Origin: Streptomyces sp. NBC_00287
GTDB lineage: Bacteria > Actinomycetota > Actinomycetes > Streptomycetales > Streptomycetaceae
NCBI RefSeq assembly: GCF_036173105.1
Contig: NZ_CP108053.1
Location: forward strand, 8,866,001 to 8,930,000
DNA length: 64,000 nt
Reading direction: 5' to 3'
A model generated the notes under the pieces. That model searched no databases. It was not told where the DNA came from and saw only the letters and a list, made by a program, of their open reading frames with translations. The position numbers were made by a program, and so were the translations under genes. Of the stretch, positions 1 through 8,506 are shown in pieces. Positions within the stretch are counted from its first letter, which is position 1; each line of letters starts with the position of its first letter.

Positions 1-64
1 GCACCGGTCTAGCACGCAGAGGTCGCGGGACATCGCGACGCACAGGCGAAAGGGAATGTCCGAC

Positions 65-759
65 ATGGGGGACATACGCAGACGAGGAGCCGTCATCCTC
101 GGCATCACCGCACTGACGGCACCGCTCACCCTCGCGCTCGGCACCGCGCCGGCGCAGGCCGCGAGCTGTACCGCGCAGACCGGGCCGTACCAGAAGCAGG
201 TGGAGAAGTTCCTCGGGCTGCCGGTCGACGGCAAGCAGTCCAGCTCCGACTGCAAGGTCATCCAGGCCTTCCAGACCAAGCACGGCATCACCCCGAACGC
301 CGGTTACGCGGGTCCCGTCACCTGGGGCGTGATGGACCTCATGAACAAGCAGAAGGCCGTCGGTAACAAGCCCAACAAGGACGGCAAGTGCCCGGTCAAC
401 AAGGGCCGTATTGCCTGTGTGAACCTCACCCTCCAGCTGAGCTGGATCCAGGACGGCGAGAGGCTCGTCTATGGTCCGGTGCCGGTGCGCACCGGTCGTA
501 ACGGCTACGAGACCCGCACCGGCCTGAAGAAGATCTACTGGCGCAACATCGACCACGTCTCGTCCATCTACGACGTGCCCATGCCCTACGCCCAGTTCTT
601 CGACGGCGGGCAGGCCTTCCACTCGGTCGGGTTAGCATGTGGAACCCGCCCGGCTCCCACGGGTGCGTCAACATGACCAAGACCACCGCCAAGAAGTACT
701 GGTCGCTGCTGAAGAAGGGCGACGACGTCTTTGTGTACGGCCGTAAGCCGGGCACCTGA
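65..759 (+). pseudogene. L,D-transpeptidase (YkuD), frameshifted
   Basis: Exported peptidoglycan cross-linking enzyme. A signal peptide ending near AQA is followed by a peptidoglycan-binding-like region and a YkuD catalytic domain. Translation from the start runs to a TGA at 674-676 and misses the catalytic cysteine. One base more in the GGG at 629-631 restores the frame to SVGVSMWNPPG followed by SHGCVNM, the YkuD signature, and then to the stop at 757-759. So a one-base deletion splits the gene, or the sequence has an error in a G run. ATG 65 is preferred over in-frame ATG 56 because the AAAGGG at 49-54 sits about 10 nt before 65 but only 1 nt before 56. The family assignment is secure; whether the lesion is real is not. 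Confidence 0.8.
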
Positions 760-792
760 GTCGGCCCCAGGTACCCGGCTCGCTCGGGCGCG

Positions 793-1995
793 TCACGCGT
801 CGGGAGCGTCCCCGAAGTCCGGGATCGTAAGCCTTGCCCCGCCCTGCCGCGCGGACTCGTGCGCGATGATGCCCGGCAGGGTGTAGCGGGCCGCGACCCA
901 CGCGTTCACGGACGGCAGGGTGCGGGTGTTGACCGCGGTCACGAAGTCGTCCACCAGGAAGTGGTGGCTGCCCTCATGGCCGTTGGGCATGTTGTCGAAG
1001 GACCGCGGGAGGCCCGAGCGGTCGTGCACCGGGGCCGAACCCGAGGTGAAGGCGGCCCGCAGTTCCGGTGCGATGTGCTGGAGTGACGGGTCGTCGGGGG
1101 ACATCGTGGGCTTGGGCTCCAGCAGTTCGCTGATGTCCTTCACCCCGTTCTTGTCCTGCCAGAAGGCGACCGTGGCGAGCTGTTCCATGCTCGCCTCCGT
1201 CCCGAAGAAGCGGAAACGCGATTCCCGTATGTGGGAGGGGTATCCGACCCGCCGGAACTCGTTCGTACGGAACGATCCGCCGCCCGCGACCTCGAACAGC
1301 GCGGTGGCGTTGGAGATGTCGTTGCCGAACTGGCTGACGCTCTTGTCGAAGACGCCGTCGCCGCGCTCGTCGACCACTCCGATCGCGGAGACGCTGACCG
1401 CGTGCGTCTGCCAGGCCCCCAGCACCCCGCCCACCGCGTGCGTCGGGTACAGCAGCGGCGGATAGGACGCGGTGGCCTTCCAGTTCTCGCCGCCGCTGTA
1501 CTGGTACGCCTCGTAGAACCCCAGATCCATGTCGTGGACGTAGTCGCCCTCGGCGTAGAAGATCCGCCCGAAGGCGCCCTCGGCGATCTGGTTGCGGGCG
1601 TGCACGGTTGCCGGGTTGTACTGGCTGGTCTCGCCCATCATGTAGGTGAGTCCGGTTGCCTTGACCGCCTCGGTGATCGCGGCGATCTCGTCCGTGGTGA
1701 TCGCCATGGGGACGGCGGAGTAGACGTGCTTGCCGGCGTTGAGGCCCTGGAGGACGAGCGGGCCGTGGGTCCAGCGCTGGGTGAAGATCGCGACCGCGTC
1801 GATCTCCTTGGACTCCAGCATCGCTTCGTACGAGGGGAACGTGCCCGACAGCCCTTCGACGGCCGCCAGTTGCTCGGCACGCTCCGGCAGCAGGTCGGTG
1901 ACGTAGACGTCGCTGACGCCGGGGTGGGCCAGGAACAGCTTGGCGAAGCTGCCGGAGAACTGCCCGGCGCCGACGATGCCGAGGGAGAACGTCAT
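793..1995 (-). CDS. Gfo/Idh/MocA family oxidoreductase
   Basis: Predicted cytoplasmic NAD(P)-dependent sugar or polyol dehydrogenase of about 400 aa. The Rossmann motif GIVGAGQFSG is at residues 6-15 and a C-terminal Gfo/Idh domain follows. The usual EKP motif, whose lysine acts in catalysis in many family members, reads AVP here (residues 94-96), so either the chemistry is altered or another lysine acts. It is the last gene of a leftward operon after a sugar-binding lipoprotein and two permeases, with 14 nt to the upstream stop, so it probably oxidises the imported sugar. ATG 1995 is chosen because GAAAGG lies about 8 nt before it; a GTG at 2013 would overlap the preceding gene. The substrate cannot be read from sequence. 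Confidence 0.85.
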   Translation of the reverse strand: MTFSLGIVGAGQFSGSFAKLFLAHPGVSDVYVTDLLPERAEQLAAVEGLSGTFPSYEAMLESKEIDAVAIFTQRWTHGPLVLQGLNAGKHVYSAVPMAITTDEIAAITEAVKATGLTYMMGETSQYNPATVHARNQIAEGAFGRIFYAEGDYVHDMDLGFYEAYQYSGGENWKATASYPPLLYPTHAVGGVLGAWQTHAVSVSAIGVVDERGDGVFDKSVSQFGNDISNATALFEVAGGGSFRTNEFRRVGYPSHIRESRFRFFGTEASMEQLATVAFWQDKNGVKDISELLEPKPTMSPDDPSLQHIAPELRAAFTSGSAPVHDRSGLPRSFDNMPNGHEGSHHFLVDDFVTAVNTRTLPSVNAWVAARYTLPGIIAHESARQGGARLTIPDFGDAPDA

Positions 1996-2009
1996 GGGGT
2001 GAGTGCCTT

Positions 2010-3353
2010 TCACTGGCCGAGGATGAAGTTGATCTGGTCGTTGGTCTTGGTCAGTCCGCTCACTGGGGCGTCGTTGGCGTAGACGTCCTGCATCGCGGGG
2101 CGCATCAGGGCGTACACGTCGGCCGCGTAGTCGGTGATGGGGAAGGAGAAGGTGGTGGAGTCCTGCTGGTCGGTGACCGGTTCGGTGAACGCGGACACAT
2201 CGATGCCCTTCTTTTCGTACGCGGCCACGGCGGCCTGGGTGCCGTCAGGTGTCGCCGGGAAGACGATGCCGTAGCCGCCGACGGTCTTCTGGCACTCGTT
2301 CGAGCCCAGGTACTGGACCCACTTCTTCGCGCCCGCCTTGTTGTCGGCGTTCTTGGTGATGGAGTCGGCGAGGCCGTTCATCATCGTGGCCCGCTTGCCG
2401 GTCGGTCCGGTGGGGGTGACGGCGGTGCCGACGTCGAGGCCCTTGGTGCCGAAGTATGTGGAGATCATCCACGCGCCGTCGAAGGAGGTCGCCGCCTTGC
2501 CCGAGGCGAGCTGGGCGTTGGCCGGGTTGGCGCCGTCGGTGTAGTCGGTGAAGGGCGCGAGATAGCCCTTCTTCGCCAGGCCGAAGTACCAGTCGATCAC
2601 CGACTGGAAGGTCTTGCTGCCGTACTGGTACTCGCTGCCCCAGCGGGCCTTGTCGGTGTAGTGCCAGCCGGCCGAGGCGGCGAACGGGCTCCAGGTGGTC
2701 TGTCCGTCGCTGTCGCCGGCGCCGCCGGTGGCGAGGCCGTACACCTTGACGTTGTTCTTGTCGAAGCCCGGTTCGTCGCCGCGTTTGCCCTTGTTGTCGA
2801 CGGTGAGGTGGGCGATGGCCTTCTCGAAGGTGCCGCCGTCCTCGGGGTTCCAGGCCAGGGTGTTGAGCTGCTCGGCGGTGAGGCCGGCCTCCTTGGCCAT
2901 CTTCTGGTTGTAGAAGAGGGCGACGGTGTCCCAGTCCTTGGGGGCGCCGTAGCGATGGCCGTCCTGGCCGGTCCAGTTGGCGGCCAGGCCCTCCTGGTAG
3001 GCGGAGTCGTCGATGCCGAGGTCGTCCAGCGGTTCGAGGACCTTGAGGTCGGCGAACTGGCCGAACTTCTGGATGTGGTCGGTGAAGACGTCGGGTTCGG
3101 TGCCCGCGATGAAGCTCGCGGTGAGCTTGGTCCAGTAGTCGGCCCAGCCCATCTGGGTGATCTTCACCTTCAGGCCCGGGTTCTGTTTCTCGAAGCCCTT
3201 GGCGCAGGCCTGGTACGCGGGCAGTTGGTTGGCGTCCCACAGCCAGTACGTCACCGTGTTCGCCCCCGATCCGGCCGCGCCGCCCTGCGCGCATCCGGAC
3301 ACCAGGGACAACGCGAGCGCTCCGGTCAGCGCCACGACGGTACGAATTCGCAT
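2010..3353 (-). CDS. sugar ABC transporter substrate-binding lipoprotein
   Basis: Solute-binding protein family 1, 447 aa. The N-terminus carries a lipoprotein signal with a lipobox ending at Cys21 (LVSGC), so the protein should be anchored outside the membrane. The mature part begins with the typical VTYWLWD strand. It sits between the permease genes upstream and the Gfo/Idh dehydrogenase downstream and delivers a carbohydrate to the permease pair. No ATPase gene is present, as expected for MsiK-dependent importers in Streptomyces. The ligand is unknown; a monosaccharide or oligosaccharide is likely. Confidence 0.92.
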   Translation of the reverse strand: MRIRTVVALTGALALSLVSGCAQGGAAGSGANTVTYWLWDANQLPAYQACAKGFEKQNPGLKVKITQMGWADYWTKLTASFIAGTEPDVFTDHIQKFGQFADLKVLEPLDDLGIDDSAYQEGLAANWTGQDGHRYGAPKDWDTVALFYNQKMAKEAGLTAEQLNTLAWNPEDGGTFEKAIAHLTVDNKGKRGDEPGFDKNNVKVYGLATGGAGDSDGQTTWSPFAASAGWHYTDKARWGSEYQYGSKTFQSVIDWYFGLAKKGYLAPFTDYTDGANPANAQLASGKAATSFDGAWMISTYFGTKGLDVGTAVTPTGPTGKRATMMNGLADSITKNADNKAGAKKWVQYLGSNECQKTVGGYGIVFPATPDGTQAAVAAYEKKGIDVSAFTEPVTDQQDSTTFSFPITDYAADVYALMRPAMQDVYANDAPVSGLTKTNDQINFILGQ

Positions 3354-3363
3354 CCCAGTCCCC

Positions 3364-4296
3364 TTACTTGATGCCCGTGAAGCTGATGGTGCTGACGATG
3401 CGGCGCGCGAAGAACCCGAAGAGCAGCAGCATGGGGAGCGCGGCGATGAGCGTGGCCGCCATCAGGCCGGACCAGTCGTAGCCGGTCTGCGGGGTCTGCG
3501 CCCGGAACATCGCCAGCGCCACGGTGAGCACGCGCGAGCTGTCGCTGTAGGACACCATCAGCGGCCAGAAGTAGTCGTTCCAGGCGGTGATGTACGTCAG
3601 CACGCCCAGCGTGAGGATCGGCGTGGACGCCATCGGCAGCATGACCCGGAAGAAGATCCGGATCTTCCCGGCCCCGTCGAGCAGGGCCGCCTCCTCGACC
3701 TCGCGGGGCACGTTCATGAAGAACTGGCGCAGGAAGAACACCGCGAACGGGGTCATGAACATCGTCGGCAGGGCGACGCCCAACAGGTTGTCGACCAGGC
3801 CGAGTTCCTTGATGAGTACGAAGTTCGGCAGCAGTGTGAAGATGGTCGGCACCATCAGCCCGGCGAGGAACAGGGCGAACACCTTGTCCCGGCCGCGCCA
3901 GCGCAGCCGTGCGAAGGCGTAGGCGGCCATCGCGGAGAAGAAGATCTGGCAGACGGTGATCAGGGTGGACACGATGACCGAATTGATCAGATAGCGCCAG
4001 AACTTCAGCCCGCCGCCGGCGCCGCCCTGGGCGATGGCCTCTTCGGTGGACTGAAGACCCAGGGCCCGTTCGAAGCCGCCGGTCGTCAGGTCGACGGGGA
4101 GGAGATCGCCGGGGTGGGCTGCAAGGGCGGTGTTGGAGGAGAGCGCGGTGCGCAGGATCCAGTAGAACGGCAGCAGGGTGATCAGCGTGATCGCGGCCAT
4201 CGCCGTCCAGGCCACTATCCGGCCGGGGGAGAGCCCGCGGCGCCGGGCGGGCCGTACCTTCGTCACCTTTGTCGGTGTAGCCGTCACGGCAGTCAT
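3364..4296 (-). CDS. carbohydrate ABC transporter permease (MalG type)
   Basis: Inner-membrane subunit of 310 aa with about six transmembrane segments. The cytoplasmic EAA loop is visible as PREVEEAALLDGAG followed by a LPM turn, the contact site for the ATPase. A basic N-terminal tail precedes the first membrane helix. It lies 18 nt downstream of the MalF-type permease and 10 nt upstream of the binding-protein gene, so the four genes are one transcription unit. Partner permease and binding protein are adjacent; the ATP-binding subunit must come from elsewhere in the genome. Confidence 0.93.
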   Translation of the reverse strand: MTAVTATPTKVTKVRPARRRGLSPGRIVAWTAMAAITLITLLPFYWILRTALSSNTALAAHPGDLLPVDLTTGGFERALGLQSTEEAIAQGGAGGGLKFWRYLINSVIVSTLITVCQIFFSAMAAYAFARLRWRGRDKVFALFLAGLMVPTIFTLLPNFVLIKELGLVDNLLGVALPTMFMTPFAVFFLRQFFMNVPREVEEAALLDGAGKIRIFFRVMLPMASTPILTLGVLTYITAWNDYFWPLMVSYSDSSRVLTVALAMFRAQTPQTGYDWSGLMAATLIAALPMLLLFGFFARRIVSTISFTGIK

Positions 4297-4314
4297 ATCG
4301 GTCGCTCCCTTCCG

Positions 4315-5283
4315 TCAGCCGAGGTCGGTCTGGCCGGCCCTGGTGAGCCGGTACTGGAGGAATGTGATCGCGCTCAGCACGACGAGCAGGGCGACCGACA
4401 TCGCGGACGCGTAGCCGAACTGGAAACGGCCGAAGGCGGCGCCGTAGATGTAGTACTGGAGCACGTTGGTGGCGTTGGCGGGTCCGCCCGCGGTCGTCAC
4501 TGCGACCGTGTCGAACACCTGGAAGGAACCGATCACCGTCATGATCAAGACGACCGCGAGGACCGGCCTGAGCAGTGGCATGGTGATCCGCCAGAACATC
4601 CGCCACTCGCTCGCGCCGTCCACCTTGGCCGCTTCGTACATGTCGTTCGGGATCGCCTGGAGCCCGGCGAACAACAGCAGCGCGGTGTAGCCGACATGGC
4701 GCCACACATTGATCAGAGCGATCGTCGGGATCGCCCAGGTCTCGTCGGCGAGGAAGGGGATCCGGTCGGCGCCGACCGCGGCGATGATCTCGTTGCCGAT
4801 GCCGAGCTGGGTGTCGAGCATCCACAGCCAGACGATGCCCGCGACGACGTTGGACATCAGATAGGGCGTCAGCACGATGCCGCGCAGCACCGCCGACTGC
4901 GTCAGCCGCTGGAGCAGGACGGCGATGGCGAGCGCCGCCACCGTCTGGACGCCGATGTTGATGACGACGTACTCGACGGTGACCCACAACGAGTCCCAGA
5001 AGATGGGGTCGTTGACCATCCGGACGTAGTTGTCCAGGCCCACCCACTCGGCGGGCGTGAGCAGGTTGAAGCGGGTGAAGCTCAGATAGATGCCTCGCAG
5101 CGTCGGCCAGAGCAGAAAGACCACGAAGCCCAGCAGGGCGGGTGCGAGGAAGACGGCCGCAAGCCGCCCGTCACCCCCCGCTTCCCGGGCTTTCGCCGCC
5201 CGGTCGGTTTTCGGCCTGGTCCGTGCCCCCTCGGCGCCGCCCAAAGGCAGGCGCGACGGTGGGCTGCTGGAGGCGATGGTCAT
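4315..5283 (-). CDS. carbohydrate ABC transporter permease (MalF type)
   Basis: First gene of the leftward importer operon, 322 aa. The N-terminus is basic and soluble, then six transmembrane segments follow. The EAA loop reads PNDMYEAAKVDGAS, typical of the MalF/UgpA side of sugar importers. It is divergent from the ROK regulator at 5459, with 175 bp between them that should hold both promoters. It pairs with the MalG-type subunit immediately downstream. Confidence 0.93.
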   Translation of the reverse strand: MTIASSSPPSRLPLGGAEGARTRPKTDRAAKAREAGGDGRLAAVFLAPALLGFVVFLLWPTLRGIYLSFTRFNLLTPAEWVGLDNYVRMVNDPIFWDSLWVTVEYVVINIGVQTVAALAIAVLLQRLTQSAVLRGIVLTPYLMSNVVAGIVWLWMLDTQLGIGNEIIAAVGADRIPFLADETWAIPTIALINVWRHVGYTALLLFAGLQAIPNDMYEAAKVDGASEWRMFWRITMPLLRPVLAVVLIMTVIGSFQVFDTVAVTTAGGPANATNVLQYYIYGAAFGRFQFGYASAMSVALLVVLSAITFLQYRLTRAGQTDLG

Positions 5284-5324
5284 CGGGAACTCCCTCGTCC
5301 GCGCGGCTCGTCCTCGGTCACTTA

Positions 5325-5426
5325 CTTTTGAGGCGAAAGAATCTGGACGTCAAGAGGCGTGCAGACATCTTTTCCCGGCCAGGTATCCGGCCGTACAGTG
5401 ACCTTGTTGTTTCCGTAGCGAAAAAA
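5325..5426. promoter_or_regulatory. divergent control region with two related AT-rich motifs
   Basis: Two similar sequences sit between the divergent ROK and permease genes: CTTTTGAGGCGAAAGA at 5325-5340 and GTTTCCGTAGCGAAAAAA at 5409-5426. Both fit TTTnnGnnGCGAAA and are imperfect inverted repeats with half-site TTTCGC. ROK repressors commonly bind AT-rich sites of this kind between divergent promoters, so these are candidate operators for the regulator at 5459. This is inference from position and similarity of the two copies only. Confidence 0.4.
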
Positions 5427-5458
5427 TATGTACTGAGAAGACGAGAGGGCCGAACGTC

Positions 5459-6619
5459 ATGACCGCAGCCGTCGCCGACTGGCTTCCGCTGAGCGCTGGG
5501 GAGCGCTCGGTGGCGATCGAGGTGCTCGTCGGCGGACCGCTGTCGCGCACCGAGCTCGCCCGGCGCCTGAACCTCTCACCCGGCAGCCTCACCCGGCTGA
5601 CCAAGCCGCTGATCGAGTCCGGACTGCTGGTCGAGGTCCCCGAGGCGGGCGCCCCCGCCGAGGTCCGCCAGGGCCGCCCCTCCCAGCCCCTCGACGTCGT
5701 CGCCGAGTCCCGCTCCTTCGTCGGCTACAAGATCACCGGGGATATGGTCTACGGCGTCGTCACCACCCTCCGGAGCGACATCGTCGCCCGCCTCGACCGC
5801 CCGCTCACCACGCACGACCCCGCCGAAGTCGCCGACCTGCTGGCGGAGATGACCGCCGAGCTCGCCCAGGACTTCCCCCGGCTCGCCGGAATCGGCATCG
5901 GCGTCGGCGGCCTCGTCCAGGGCCGGACGACGGTCGCCGAGTCCCCGTTCCTGAACTGGCGCGACGTCCCGCTGGCCGCGCTCGTCGAGGAGCGCGCCGG
6001 GCTGCCCGTCGTGGTCGAGAACGACGTCGCCGCCCTCACCGAGGCCGAGACCTGGTTCGGCTCGGGGCGCGGTCTCGACCGGTTCGTCGTGCTCACCATC
6101 GGCGCGGGGCTCGGCTACTCACTGGTCCTCGGCGGACGGCGGGTGCCCTGCGACGAGGAGGACCGTGGCTTCGGACGGCACTGGATCATCGATCCGCACG
6201 GCCCGCTCACCCCGGACGGCGCCCGCGGCAGCGCTGTGTCGATGCTCACCATCCCCAACATCCGCTACCAGGTGCAGGCAGGTACCGGCCGCAACTGGAC
6301 GTACGAGGAGATCCTCAGGCTCGCCGCCGCAGGCGACCCGCTGCCCGCCCGGGTCGTCGACGAGGCGGCCCGCGCCCTCGGCATCCTGGTCGCGCAGATC
6401 GCCAACTTCGCCATGCCGCAGCGGATCCTGCTGGCCGGCGAAGGGGTCGGCCTGATGGACGTCGCCGGGGACAAAGTGACGCAGACCATCTGTGACCACC
6501 GCCACCCGCTCGCCGCCCCCGTCGACCTGGAGACCCGGATGTCCGACTTCCACGACTGGGCGCGCGGCGCCGCCGTCCTCGCCATCCAAGTGCTGGTCCT
6601 GGGCGCGGCCGAAGCCTGA
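5459..6619 (+). CDS. ROK family transcriptional regulator
   Basis: 386 aa. Residues about 15-65 form a winged helix-turn-helix (LSRTELARRLNLSPGSLTRL). The rest is a ROK sugar-kinase fold with GIGIGVGGLVQ, the ENDVAALTEAE helix and the phosphate loop region VLTIGAGLGYS. The conserved zinc motif CxCGxxGCxE of classical ROK proteins is missing; the equivalent stretch reads GRHWIIDPHGPL. It is divergent from the sugar ABC operon (5283 to 793) and is its likely repressor, with the imported sugar or its phosphate as inducer. Kinase activity seems unlikely given the HTH domain and lost zinc site. Confidence 0.88.
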   Translation: MTAAVADWLPLSAGERSVAIEVLVGGPLSRTELARRLNLSPGSLTRLTKPLIESGLLVEVPEAGAPAEVRQGRPSQPLDVVAESRSFVGYKITGDMVYGVVTTLRSDIVARLDRPLTTHDPAEVADLLAEMTAELAQDFPRLAGIGIGVGGLVQGRTTVAESPFLNWRDVPLAALVEERAGLPVVVENDVAALTEAETWFGSGRGLDRFVVLTIGAGLGYSLVLGGRRVPCDEEDRGFGRHWIIDPHGPLTPDGARGSAVSMLTIPNIRYQVQAGTGRNWTYEEILRLAAAGDPLPARVVDEAARALGILVAQIANFAMPQRILLAGEGVGLMDVAGDKVTQTICDHRHPLAAPVDLETRMSDFHDWARGAAVLAIQVLVLGAAEA

Positions 6620-6741
6620 ACGGGGGCGCGGGCCTTGACGTATGGCCATGATCGGACGTGATCAGCAACACGGTCCGGTATGTCCGTATTGGGCATGCTT
6701 ACTCACGCCGCCTTCACCTCCATGGCCGTATGCTTCACAGC

Positions 6742-6915
6742 ATGTCCACCAGTGTTGAACCCGTTTCCGATCGATCGGCTGACGAGGTCAACGAGGAGAT
6801 CCGGGCCCTGTGGCGCCGGGCGGGCGGGACACTGAGCGTCGAGGAGCGCGAGGAGTACCAGCGACTCGTCATGGAGTGGGCCGCAGCGGCCCCGCAGCCG
6901 GCGAACGCGGCCTGA
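6742..6915 (+). CDS. small conserved hypothetical protein
   Basis: 57 aa acidic helical protein beginning MSTSVEPVSDRSADEVN, with a charged segment ALWRRAGG and a second helix EEREEYQRLVMEWAAA. It looks like a short two-helix protein of a type common in Streptomyces, with no motif that gives a function. An earlier in-frame ATG at 6730 would add MLHS. It is isolated between the ROK gene and a strong hairpin terminator at 6953, so it is probably monocistronic. Confidence 0.6.
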   Translation: MSTSVEPVSDRSADEVNEEIRALWRRAGGTLSVEEREEYQRLVMEWAAAAPQPANAA

Positions 6916-6952
6916 CGCTCCCCGAGGACCGCCGAGCCTCGAAGACCCCAGC

Positions 6953-6985
6953 GGGCACCCTGACTTGACGGGTGCCCCTCTTACT
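6953..6985 (+). terminator. rho-independent-like terminator after the 57-aa gene
   Basis: Perfect 8-bp stem GGGCACCC (6953-6960) and GGGTGCCC (6970-6977) with a 9-nt loop, followed by a pyrimidine-rich CTCTTACTTCCCC. It lies 38 bp after the stop codon at 6915. Confidence 0.7.
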
Positions 6986-7000
6986 TCCCCTACGAAAGTG

Positions 7001-7027
7001 GCGGCGCCGCATCCATCAAGGCGCCGC
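7001..7027 (-). terminator. hairpin terminator of the serine protease gene
   Basis: Perfect 8-bp stem GCGGCGCC (7001-7008) and GGCGCCGC (7020-7027) with an 11-nt loop. It sits 3 bp beyond the stop codon of the leftward protease gene. Together with the hairpin at 6953 it separates two convergent transcripts. Confidence 0.6.
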
Positions 7028-7030
7028 GCC

Positions 7031-8410
7031 TCACCCCCAAGTCGCCGAGTAGTACCGCTGATACGCCTTGCGGTCCTGCTCCGCCCGGATGAACCGCGTC
7101 GCCACCAGGGCGACCAGCGACCCCGCGATGATCAGCAGCCCCGGCCCGACATTGCGCGGATCGGCCAGCCGCGCCAGCAGCTGAGACCCCTCGACCCCAC
7201 CGCCGACCGGCGCCGACGACCCCGGCGAGGCCGCCCCCGGCGCGATCGCGCTCTGCGTGCCCGACGCCGACGGCTGAGGCGAGGGCGCCGCACTCTGCTG
7301 CCCCGCGCCCGCGCCCTGCGGAGCCGCGGTGATCAGCTGGACGCCCACCTCGGCCATCGCCTTGGTCACCGGCTGGAAGAATGTCGTGCCGCCCGAAGCG
7401 CAGTCCCCGCTGCCGCCCGAGGTCAGACCGAGCGCGACGCCCTCGGAGAACATCGGCCCGCCGCTGTCCCCGGGTTCCGCGCACACATTCGTCTCGATCA
7501 GCCCGGTCACCGTGCCCTCGGGATAGTTCACCGTTGCGTTCAGCGCGGTCACCGTGCCGTCCCGCAGCCCGCTGGTGCTGCCGCTGCGGAACACCCGCTG
7601 CCCGACGGACGGTTCGCCCGCCCCGGTGATCCGCACGCCCTGTCCGTCGCCGATGGCCACCACGTCGGCGCCGTTGCCCGCGTCCCCGCTCGCGTACTGC
7701 ACCAGCGAGAAGTCGCCGCCGGGGAAGCTCGTCCGGACCGTGCGGCCGACCTGTTCCCGGCCGCGGCTGTCGGTGAACCAGACCGAGCCGTTGGGCCCGC
7801 AGTGCCCGGCCGTGAGGATGAAGTCCCGCTGCCCGTCGGTCACATTGAAGCCGGCCGAGCAGCGCCCGGCGGTCGACAGCAGGGGCAGCGCGCCGTTCAG
7901 CCGGGTGGTGAAGGTGCCCTCGGTGCGCTCCATACGGACGAAGGTGCCGATACCGCCCGCGACTTGCGTCAGCTCCGACCAGTCGTCCGACGAAACGGTG
8001 CTGTCTCCCCGTACCACCACTTGGTTGGACCGGTAGTCCATCGCCCAGGCCGTGCCGGGCACCCGGGGCGCCGAACCGAGTGTCGAGGTCGCCGACTTCA
8101 GCTCGTTCATGCTGTGGGACACCATCTTCGGCCGGCCGCCCGCCCGGCGTACCTGGTCGGCGGCCTTCTCGTCGGTCACGGCGACGACGGGCCGTCCGTC
8201 GGCGTCGAGCCAGCTGCCCGCCGTACGGGAGGTGCCGAGTTGTGCGACGAGGTCGGAGCCCGTGTCCACGGCCGACCGGACGGTCGCGTCCTGCGCGGCG
8301 GGCGGCTCGCTGGCGACGGCGCGTGTCACCATCGCCGAGCCCAGCAGCAGTCCGCCGACGGCCGCCAGCCGTGTCACTCGCCGGACGATCCGTCGTCGTG
8401 CGTGCCTCAT
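7031..8410 (-). CDS. secreted trypsin-like serine protease with C-terminal membrane anchor
   Basis: Chymotrypsin-fold (S1) peptidase, 459 aa. It has an arginine-rich signal peptide (RIVRRVTRLAAVGGLLLGS), a propeptide-like region of about 150 residues, and a catalytic domain with His in TAGHC (near residue 204), Asp in GGDFSLVQ and Ser in GDSGGP (near residue 315). A Pro/Ser-rich linker then leads to one transmembrane helix (LLIIAGSLVALVAT) and a short basic tail. This arrangement fits a streptogrisin-like protease displayed on the cell surface rather than released. Start ATG 8410 is chosen because GGGAG lies 6 nt upstream; an earlier in-frame start would push the signal peptide inwards. Confidence 0.88.
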   Translation of the reverse strand: MRHARRRIVRRVTRLAAVGGLLLGSAMVTRAVASEPPAAQDATVRSAVDTGSDLVAQLGTSRTAGSWLDADGRPVVAVTDEKAADQVRRAGGRPKMVSHSMNELKSATSTLGSAPRVPGTAWAMDYRSNQVVVRGDSTVSSDDWSELTQVAGGIGTFVRMERTEGTFTTRLNGALPLLSTAGRCSAGFNVTDGQRDFILTAGHCGPNGSVWFTDSRGREQVGRTVRTSFPGGDFSLVQYASGDAGNGADVVAIGDGQGVRITGAGEPSVGQRVFRSGSTSGLRDGTVTALNATVNYPEGTVTGLIETNVCAEPGDSGGPMFSEGVALGLTSGGSGDCASGGTTFFQPVTKAMAEVGVQLITAAPQGAGAGQQSAAPSPQPSASGTQSAIAPGAASPGSSAPVGGGVEGSQLLARLADPRNVGPGLLIIAGSLVALVATRFIRAEQDRKAYQRYYSATWG

Positions 8411-8506
8411 GCCTGGCTCCCGAACCCGAGCAGCGCGGTGACAACACCGCGGGGCGCTCTCGGAGTTGAGCGCCCGCACTCCATACGTGGCCGGGCGCCG
8501 CAGCGT

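Noticed and set aside
3157..5331. 724-codon plus-strand frame over the permease operon
   Set aside because: Shadow of permease genes with verified EAA loops; no start or domain support.
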